DNA from: JBHIBA01 sp046758845
GTDB lineage: Bacteria > UBA8248 > JACPRG01 > G963555815
DNA length: 9,742 nucleotides
Direction: 5' to 3'
NCBI GenBank assembly: GCA_046758845.1
Contig: JBHIBA010000169.1
Location: 1 to 9,742, forward strand
A program made the translations under genes and the position numbers. Shown here in pieces: positions 6,579 through 9,742 of the stretch; within the stretch, counting starts at the first letter, position 1, and the number at the start of each line of letters is the position of its first letter. The notes under the pieces were generated by a model. That model saw nothing but the letters and a program-made list of their open reading frames with translations. It was not told the origin of the DNA and searched no databases.

Positions 6579-7742
6579 TTACTGCTTGTGAGCCTCTAGA
6601 CGGCCTTTCTTCGCTTTCTCTTTTTCGGGATCACCCCCTCTGTCGGCCCGAAGCGGCGGGCTCAGGAAGCTGTCCTCCCCCTTGGTGTTGATCAACTGGT
6701 AGATGGCCACGCGGGCGTTAAAGCAATCGACCACATAGATGCGGTTCTCTTTGTCGATGGCGATTCCCGTGGGGTTGAAGAGCAGGCCGGGGATGCGCCC
6801 CCACCCGGCGAAGTAGAGCAGGATCTGCTTCCGCTGGTTGAAGATCTGGACGTTGCTCCAAGAGGAATCCACGACGTATAAGTTCCCGAAGGAGTCCAGG
6901 GCCACGCCCTTGGGCTTGTCGAACATCCCGATGCTGTCGCCCCGTTGGCCGAAGGCCTTGACGTAGCGGCCTTCTGGGTCGAAGACCTGGACCCTTGCGT
7001 TCAGCGTGTCCGCCACGTAAATATTCCCGCTTTTGTCCACCGCCAGGTACGTGGGGAAGTAGAACTTCCCCTCTTCTCGCCCCCGCCCGCCGAACGCCTT
7101 GAGATGGGCGCCGTCCATGTCGAAGACGTGGATGACGTGATTCTCCGAAGTCCGGCTGGATGAGTCGGCAACATAGATCCGCCGCCGGCGCGGGTCGATG
7201 GCGATCCCGGTGGGGCGCTCCAGGCTCTTGTGTGTGATTTCCCGGAGGAATTTGCCCTTGGGATCAAAGACGCGAATGAGCTTCAGTTCGGAGTCAACCG
7301 CATAGACGTTGTCCGCCTCGTCCACCGCGACCCCAAAGGGCCTCTTGAACCCGAGCGTGGGCCCGCCGAGGAACCCCAAACGCCGCGCCTCGAAGTCGAA
7401 GACAAAGACGACCCCCTTGGCAAAATCCGAAACGTACAAACGCTTGCCGTCGCGGGAGGGGGCCACCGCCATGGGCATTTGGAGCGACTCGGGAGCCCTT
7501 TTCCCCCCAACCAGAGCCTCCACGAACAGTTCCCCCGAGCTTCTCCCCAGGTCATCCTGGCTTTGGAGAATCCCCACGAACTTGATGCGGGAGGTCAGCG
7601 GGGGCGGGGGCCAGAGCAGCTCCGTAAACTGGGGCCTCTCCGTGGCGCACCCGCCGACAAGCAGGACGAGGGCGGTCGCGGCCGCTAAGACAGGCCCGAT
7701 TGAACTTATTCTGCGGTGTGTTGGAAGCTGCCGTGCAAGCAT
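6579..7742 (-). CDS. NHL-repeat six-bladed beta-propeller lipoprotein
   Basis: The protein has 387 residues. ATG at 7742 is preferred because GAGGGG lies 8 bases upstream; an upstream GTG at 7751 would add three residues. The lipobox LVGGC (Cys32) is followed by a WPPPP linker and a short domain. Six NHL-type repeats then run from about residue 90 to 350, each with a P-G-(I/V)-A-(I/V)-D core, a (N/R)-(I/L)-Y-V-(V/A)-D turn and a V-x-(V/I)-F strand. The tail is charged and Lys-rich (DPEKEKAKKGRLEAHKQ). A six-repeat NHL set normally closes into a propeller used for binding; no catalytic signature is visible. It sits between the monoheme cytochrome (88 bases upstream) and the tetraheme cytochrome (32 bases downstream), so it is probably in their operon. 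It is a paralogue of the partial lipoprotein at 1-311. Likely role: lipid-anchored scaffold for the cytochromes. Confidence 0.9.
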   Translation of the reverse strand: MLARQLPTHRRISSIGPVLAAATALVLLVGGCATERPQFTELLWPPPPLTSRIKFVGILQSQDDLGRSSGELFVEALVGGKRAPESLQMPMAVAPSRDGKRLYVSDFAKGVVFVFDFEARRLGFLGGPTLGFKRPFGVAVDEADNVYAVDSELKLIRVFDPKGKFLREITHKSLERPTGIAIDPRRRRIYVADSSSRTSENHVIHVFDMDGAHLKAFGGRGREEGKFYFPTYLAVDKSGNIYVADTLNARVQVFDPEGRYVKAFGQRGDSIGMFDKPKGVALDSFGNLYVVDSSWSNVQIFNQRKQILLYFAGWGRIPGLLFNPTGIAIDKENRIYVVDCFNARVAIYQLINTKGEDSFLSPPLRADRGGDPEKEKAKKGRLEAHKQ

Positions 7743-7830
7743 CTCTGCCACCCCTCACCGGATGGTCACATCCCCCTCTCAAGAGGCTGCTTTCCTACCT
7801 CCTACGGCCTTGCCCACTCCCCCCGGGCGC

Positions 7831-8208
7831 TCACTCGGCCAGGCTGCGGATGTAGGCGATGACGTCTCGAATGTCTTCCTCCTTCAGGCTTCCCCCAAAC
7901 GGCGGCATCAAAGGCGCCTTGCCTATGGCCGCTCCGCCTTTGGCGGTGATATCCACGAGGTACTTGTCGTCCAGCTTAGAGAGGTATGCCTTATTGCTCA
8001 GATCCTTCAGTTTTGGGGTCAAGGCGGCGGCCATCGGCCCATCGCCTTTTCCTGTGGCCCCGTGGCAGCTTGCGCAGAGCTTGGCGTACATCTCTTTGCC
8101 TTTGGCCGCGTCCCCCTGTGCGGCCGCTGTGCCCGAGGCGAGCCACAAGGCCGCCAAGACAACCCCACCGACCACAAGCACCCTGTGCATCTTTGCCTCG
8201 TTGCACAT
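7831..8208 (-). CDS. Monoheme class I cytochrome c
   Basis: The protein has 125 residues. I prefer ATG at 8208, 6 bases after GGAGG; ATG at 8190, preceded by GAGG, and ATG at 8214 or upstream (8235) are alternatives. A signal peptide (about 7-30, ending TAAAQ) leads to a mature small cytochrome. One haem site is C45-AS-CH49, within the GKEMYAKLCASCHGATGKGDGP pattern of class I cytochromes, and Met101 in APLMPPFGG is the likely sixth ligand. The C-terminal helix EEDIRDVIAYIRSLAE is typical of the c551/CBB3-like fold. Soluble periplasmic electron shuttle by family. It is the first gene of the minus-strand locus and follows the AT-rich regulatory region at 8287-8377. Confidence 0.92.
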   Translation of the reverse strand: MCNEAKMHRVLVVGGVVLAALWLASGTAAAQGDAAKGKEMYAKLCASCHGATGKGDGPMAAALTPKLKDLSNKAYLSKLDDKYLVDITAKGGAAIGKAPLMPPFGGSLKEEDIRDVIAYIRSLAE

Positions 8209-8286
8209 TGTCATCCTCCGCTCTCGCGGCCTCATTTCGGGCCCCCTGCGCCCACCCGCAACAACCCCTCCTCTCCCGCTGTAAGT

Positions 8287-8304
8287 TTGTGAATTAATTC
8301 ACAA
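8287..8304. promoter_or_regulatory. Perfect CRP-type palindrome
   Basis: TTGTGAATTAATTCACAA is an exact 18-base palindrome containing TGTGA-N6-TCACA, the consensus of the CRP family. It lies about 80 bases upstream of the monoheme cytochrome start. If the -10-like element at 8319-8314 is used, this site overlaps the transcription start or initially transcribed region, which would favour repression. Confidence 0.6.
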
Positions 8305-8313
8305 GCCTAATTT

Positions 8314-8319
8314 AGAATA
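8314..8319 (-). promoter_or_regulatory. Possible -10 element of the cytochrome/NHL operon
   Basis: On the minus strand, TATTCT sits in an AT-rich patch about 106 bases upstream of the preferred start of the cytochrome gene. I see no good -35 at 16-18 bases, which is compatible with an activator-dependent promoter. The FNR-like dyad would then be centred near -43. Confidence 0.3.
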
Positions 8320-8343
8320 TGCTGCCCCCCACGCGCCAAGGAA

Positions 8344-8357
8344 ATGATCCAAATCAT
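8344..8357. promoter_or_regulatory. FNR/Dnr-like dyad
   Basis: ATGAT-CCAA-ATCAT is a perfect inverted repeat with the 4-base centre characteristic of FNR-family sites (TTGAT-N4-ATCAA); only the outermost base of each arm differs. It lies between the two CRP-type dyads. Role in oxygen- or nitrogen-oxide-responsive control is inferred from family consensus. Confidence 0.45.
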
Positions 8358-8361
8358 GGTT

Positions 8362-8377
8362 TGTGAAATTTTTCACT
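8362..8377. promoter_or_regulatory. Second CRP-type dyad (one mismatch)
   Basis: TGTGA-AATTTT-TCACT matches TGTGA-N6-TCACA except for the last base; GTGAAA and TTTCAC form the arms. Its centre is about 74 bases, or seven helical turns, from the perfect palindrome at 8287-8304, so both could lie on the same DNA face. Confidence 0.5.
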
Positions 8378-8463
8378 TTTCTGGGATTTTTCCTCCTCAA
8401 TCGCCTGCTCGAGGCCGCCCGGAGCCGGTTGTGTCGCTCGGCGGTGGATCCAACCATCGCGCC

Positions 8464-8491
8464 TTATTGGTCTCCTCAAAGGAGCCAATAA
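8464..8491. promoter_or_regulatory. Long inverted repeat in the divergent intergenic region
   Basis: TTATTGG (8464-8470) pairs with CCAATAA (8485-8491), and CTCCT (8472-8476) pairs with AGGAG (8480-8484), leaving a CAA loop and one bulged T. The 3' arm contains an AGGAG that could act as a ribosome site for ATG at 8493. That 53-codon frame does not look convincingly coding. The dyad may instead be an operator between the divergent genes. The rest of 8378-8738 holds no gene I can support. Confidence 0.4.
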
Positions 8492-8738
8492 CATGACCCA
8501 CATCAGAGATTGTGAAGATTTAGGCTGGACAGCGAAATCCTCGCCGAGACCCCCCCCACGGAATTTTCCAAACGTCAAAATGCCCGGGTGCCCGCTTTCC
8601 GGGCGGAAATACGATCTAGATCATGGAGGGCCGAGAGGCGCGCACCTAACGTAGGATTAGCCGTTCGGGTCCTCCTCTCCGTGCCGGGCAAGGCCGGAAG
8701 GACGGGCAGCCATTGGAAAAACATTGGAGGACGGGGCA

Positions 8739-9230
8739 GTGGGAAAACCGAAGAAGCGATCGGGCAATCGCAACAAGCGGATGGATGCGGCTCGATCCCG
8801 TATGGGCCGCCGCGGGTTCCTCCTCGGATCGGCAGGCGTCGTCGCCGCCGGAATCGCAGCAGGGTTCGGGGTCTACCGGCTCAGCAGGGCCTCCCGTCCC
8901 GGGCCGCCGGCCAAGCCCTTCGGGCCCGACGACCTCACAAGAGTCCCCCGCTACGAGACGCGACGGACGCTCCCCCCGGCGCTTTTCATGGGAAAGGCGG
9001 CTGCGGCCTATGGCGTCGCCAAGCGAATTCCGGCTCTTCTGGATCAGTTGTACTGCTATTGCCGGTGCAAGGAGAACTTCGGCCACAAGAGTTTGCTTTC
9101 CTGCTACGCGGACCGCCACGCCTCCACGTGAGGCGTGTGCATCGAGGAGGCGCTGGACGCGTCTCGACTTTTCGAGAAGGGTTACGGACCCGACCAGATC
9201 CAAAAGGCGATCGACAGAAGGTTCGGCTGA
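8739..9230 (+). CDS. Putative Tat-exported selenoprotein, CYCxC (PCYCGC-like) family, with UGVC motif
   Basis: I read this as 163 residues from GTG at 8739 (GGAGG 8 bases upstream; TTG at 8724 is the outer alternative), translating TGA 9129-9131 as selenocysteine (residue 131) and stopping at TGA 9228. A twin-arginine signal or anchor (GRRGFLLG, then a hydrophobic Ala/Gly stretch, about 24-48) leads to a linker. The conserved part is LDQLYCYCRC (Cys106, 108, 110), KENFGHKSLLSCYADRHAS, then U131-GV-C134 and IEEALDASRLFEKGYGPDQIQKAIDRRFG. From memory of the family, the spot before GVC is normally Cys, forming CxxC, and the post-TGA residues continue the expected helix in the same frame. A SECIS-like hairpin follows the TGA. 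Function of the family is not well defined; a thiol/selenol redox or metal-binding role outside the cytoplasm is inferred. It is divergent from the cytochrome locus. The alternative is a nonsense mutation truncating the protein at 130 residues. Confidence 0.75.
9142..9167 (+). promoter_or_regulatory. Candidate bacterial SECIS hairpin
   Basis: TCGAG (9142-9146) pairs with CTCGA (9163-9167). G9147 pairs with T9162. AGG (9148-9150) bulges. CGC (9151-9153) pairs with GCG (9159-9161). The apical loop is TGGAC (9154-9158). The loop begins 22 bases after the TGA, and its second base is G, which fits the bacterial rule (small loop, G among the first two bases, about 16-37 bases from the TGA). It would recruit SelB with Sec-tRNA. 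Folding was done by hand only. Confidence 0.55.
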
Positions 9231-9270
9231 CGGCCTCCCCCCAGGGAGGCGATTTGTGGAGGGAGCCCGC

Positions 9271-9378
9271 TTGAAACAAGGACGGTGGGTGCCTCTCTTC
9301 GCCCGGGCGATCGCCGCTCTCCTGGCGGCCTGGTCTCTGTCTGCGGGCGGACCGGGCACAACCCGCCCGGCCCAGTAG
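9271..9378 (+). pseudogene. Signal-peptide-like ORF, interrupted secreted protein?
   Basis: A TTG start at 9271 lies 7 bases after GGAGGG and 40 bases after the selenoprotein stop. It gives 35 codons: a basic N-terminus (MKQGRWV), a hydrophobic core (ALLAAWSLSAG) and a short Pro/Thr tail ending at TAG 9376. This looks like a signal peptide without a mature protein. Just beyond, the -1 frame reads VEANHLSIQTFRFCKCTRG (9375-9431), and a third frame continues PEAEAVPLIAQDNRRMR to about 9490, so a frameshifted secreted Cys-containing protein is plausible. No family is recognised. It could also be a chance short ORF. Confidence 0.35.
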
Positions 9379-9490
9379 AGGCGAACCACCTGAGCATTCA
9401 GACGTTTCGCTTCTGCAAGTGCACCCGAGGCTGAAGCCGTCCCCCTGATTGCGCAGGACAACAGGAGAATGAGAACCGCGGGGATATAGT

Positions 9491-9742
9491 GGCAGTGCCG
9501 AAAAAAGTGTCCTCCTCATGAAATGAGCCCCATAAGCATTCTTTAACAGATAACAATTTGCCCTCGATTTCTTCTCCTGAGTATGAAGTAGGTCAGGAAA
9601 CGAGAAGATCTTAGTGCCCTGGGGAAGATCCTCTTCTTATGACGCGCCCCGCTCAGATCGGTGCACGCCAAAGGCAGGTAGCTTGGCCTAGTGTCCTGTT
9701 TGATGAATTCTTGGAATAATTTGGGTTGCCCTGGGTTCTCTC
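9491..9742. other. No gene recognised; lower-GC right flank
   Basis: No ORF of useful length on either strand and no RNA gene seen. Composition is visibly less GC-rich than the coding part. A small perfect inverted repeat, GAAGA-TCC-TCTTC, occurs at about 9627-9639, and GAAGATC is repeated directly nearby. A new element may start here, but the window ends before this can be judged. Confidence 0.4.

Noticed and set aside
8493..8654. 53-codon plus-strand ORF with a possible AGGAG site
   Set aside because: Third-position GC is near background, the text is Pro/Arg-rich, and no family resemblance is seen. I kept it only as a comment on the hairpin.
8646..9519. Long reverse ORFs opposite the selenoprotein
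   Set aside because: They are shadows of the high-GC plus-strand gene, with Arg/Ser/Pro-rich composition and no domain.
9660..9742. Possible insertion-sequence end at the right edge (AGTGTCCTGTTTGATG)
   Set aside because: There is no transposase, no matching second end and no target duplication in the window; the likeness is too vague.

Overview
This is a GC-rich window from a Gram-negative bacterium that relies heavily on c-type cytochromes. The outer membrane is indicated by a beta-barrel protein ending in phenylalanine and by three lipoprotein signal peptides. Triheme c7-type domains, NHL-propeller lipoproteins and an OM barrel in one cluster are typical of metal-reducing or anaerobically respiring lineages such as Desulfobacterota (Geobacter-like), Methylomirabilota/NC10, Rokubacteria or Nitrospirota. 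I cannot decide the taxon from this sequence alone.

The minus strand (about 8235 down to 1) carries a cytochrome/barrel locus. In transcription order it holds: a small monoheme cytochrome c (8208-7831); an NHL six-bladed-propeller lipoprotein (7742-6579); a secreted tetraheme cytochrome (6546-5878); a broken, internally deleted glutamyl-tRNA reductase gene (about 5748-5299); and a hexaheme lipoprotein made of two tandem c7-type units (5140-3974). A 670-base gap with strong hairpins follows. Next are a periplasmic triheme c7-type cytochrome (3306-2962), a large OM beta-barrel (2965-338) that overlaps it by ATGA, and a second NHL lipoprotein that runs off the left edge (311-1). The logic resembles a porin-cytochrome conduit for moving electrons across the outer membrane. 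The periplasmic triheme and the barrel are translationally coupled, multiheme lipoproteins and a secreted tetraheme supply the other relays, and a paralogous NHL lipoprotein lies on each side.

Upstream of the minus-strand locus (8236-8400) is an AT-rich regulatory region. It has two CRP-type dyads, one of them an exact TGTGA-N6-TCACA palindrome, and an FNR-like ATGAT-N4-ATCAT dyad. This suggests control by CRP/FNR-family regulators responding to redox or electron-acceptor conditions.

On the plus strand is the most striking gene (8739-9230): a Tat-signal protein of the CYC-x-C (PCYCGC-like) family in which an in-frame TGA at 9129 sits exactly where a CxxC first cysteine is expected. Coding continues for another 33 codons, and a hairpin with a G in its apical loop lies 22 nt after the TGA. 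I read this as a selenoprotein (UGVC redox motif) that ordinary gene callers would truncate. A signal-peptide-like ORF follows at 9271 and is quickly interrupted. The last 300 bases hold no gene I can recognise.
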